Below, piece after piece: positions 54,633 through 54,854 of a DNA stretch of 54,854 bases. Each line of letters begins with the position of its first letter. Within the stretch, counting starts at the first letter, position 1. The position numbers and the translations under genes are program-made. This DNA is from Lachnospiraceae bacterium NC2008 (GTDB lineage Bacteria; Bacillota; Clostridia; Lachnospirales; Lachnospiraceae), in assembly GCA_000687675.1 (NCBI GenBank), contig JHWS01000012.1, forward strand, positions 1-54,854, written 5' to 3'. The notes under the pieces are model-generated. The model was not told the origin of the DNA and did not search any database. It saw only the letters and a list, made by a program, of their open reading frames with translations.

Positions 54633-54854
54633 GTCAGCGCAAACGGAAAAGAATAAAAAAGTCGCGATGTGCTTGCACAATCGCGGCTTTTTCTATTCTT
54701 TTTTGTTTATGTTGCGAAGCAACATCCCTGACATGTAGCGAAGCGAAATGGAAGGGGTAGCGCTGACTCAGCCGTATATTAAAAATGTAGCGCAACATCC
54801 CTGACATGAAGCGAAGCGGAATGGAAGGGGATGCGCTGACTCAGCCGTATATTA
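54627..54854. repeat. 63-bp direct repeats with a palindromic core, plus an inverted core at the glgA stop
   Basis: Two 63-bp units, 54719-54781 and 54792-54854, match except for a few bases (each begins GCAACATCCCTGACATG and ends GACTCAGCCGTATATTA). Each contains the core GCGCTGACTCAGCC, itself built on the palindrome GCTGA-C-TCAGC. The exact reverse complement GGCTGAGTCAGCGC lies at 54627-54640 across the glgA stop codon. The array runs into the window edge, so copy number is unknown. Confidence 0.85.
54657..54694 (+). terminator. glgA terminator
   Basis: A long stem starting AAAAAGTCGCGAT and closing ATCGCGGCTTTTT around a CTTG loop (54659-54691), with one bulged base, followed by T-rich sequence. 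It lies 25 bp past the stop. Confidence 0.88.

Noticed and set aside
1-54854. CRISPR arrays, insertion sequences and prophage genes
   Set aside because: No regularly spaced direct repeats with unique spacers, no transposase or integrase frames and no phage structural genes were seen.

Overview
The window reads as chromosome of a motile, low-G+C Gram-positive anaerobe of the Clostridia, most likely a Lachnospiraceae member (Lachnospira/Butyrivibrio-like). This rests on gene order (def-fmt-Zn peptidase-rsmB-rlmN-stp-prkC-rsgA-rpe; mraZ-rsmH-ftsL-pbp-mraY-murD-ftsW-divIB-ftsZ; asp23-nusB-xseA-xseB-ispA-dxs-tlyA-nadK-recN), strong GGAGG-type ribosome binding sites, frequent TTG/GTG starts, and A/T-rich codons with heavy CTT/CTA use. 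The species is not proven by the sequence. Almost everything is on the plus strand.

Layout. 1-484: no gene; a roughly 300-nt interrupted inverted repeat (candidate structured RNA), a 19-bp direct repeat and a terminator. 485-1633 (minus): membrane-anchored trigger-factor/FKBP-like foldase. 1634-1875: two perfect hairpins, a promoter and two stop-start-coupled mini-ORFs leading into recJ. 1876-17074: housekeeping run recJ, membrane acyltransferase-like protein, pfkB-type kinase, priA, def, fmt, zinc peptidase, rsmB, rlmN, stp, prkC, rsgA, rpe (recombination and restart, N-formyl processing, rRNA modification, Ser/Thr phosphorylation). 17282-24901: signalling block with three methyl-accepting chemotaxis proteins and an orphan 7TM histidine kinase, without cheA/cheW.

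24945-27522: a small accessory patch with different base and codon use. It starts at a degenerate tRNA-Met(CAU)-like sequence and carries an esterase C-terminal fragment, hsp20 under a perfect CIRCE operator and sigma-A promoter, a frameshifted two-helix mini membrane protein, an alpha/beta hydrolase, and the C-terminal remnant of an unidentified gene ending 4 bp before ychF. 27527-29750: ychF and lgt with an array of hairpins between them. 29885-39940: division and cell-wall (dcw) cluster. It begins with four 10-bp-phased AGTGG repeats matching the MraZ operator type and ends with ftsZ on its own promoter; murE, murF, murG and ftsA are absent. 40022-51777: prfC, secreted transglutaminase, asp23, nusB, xseAB, ispA, dxs, tlyA, nadK, recN and a CarD-like gene, covering translation termination, isoprenoid entry, NADP synthesis and DNA repair. 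51936-54632: EAL-like/HDOD regulator and glgA. The window ends in a terminator followed by two 63-bp direct repeats whose palindromic core also occurs, inverted, across the glgA stop codon.

No CRISPR array, intact mobile element, rRNA or recognised riboswitch was found. The best leads for something undescribed are the giant hairpin at 1-300, the stop-start mini-ORF chain before recJ, the tRNA-associated accessory patch, and the palindromic repeats at the right edge.
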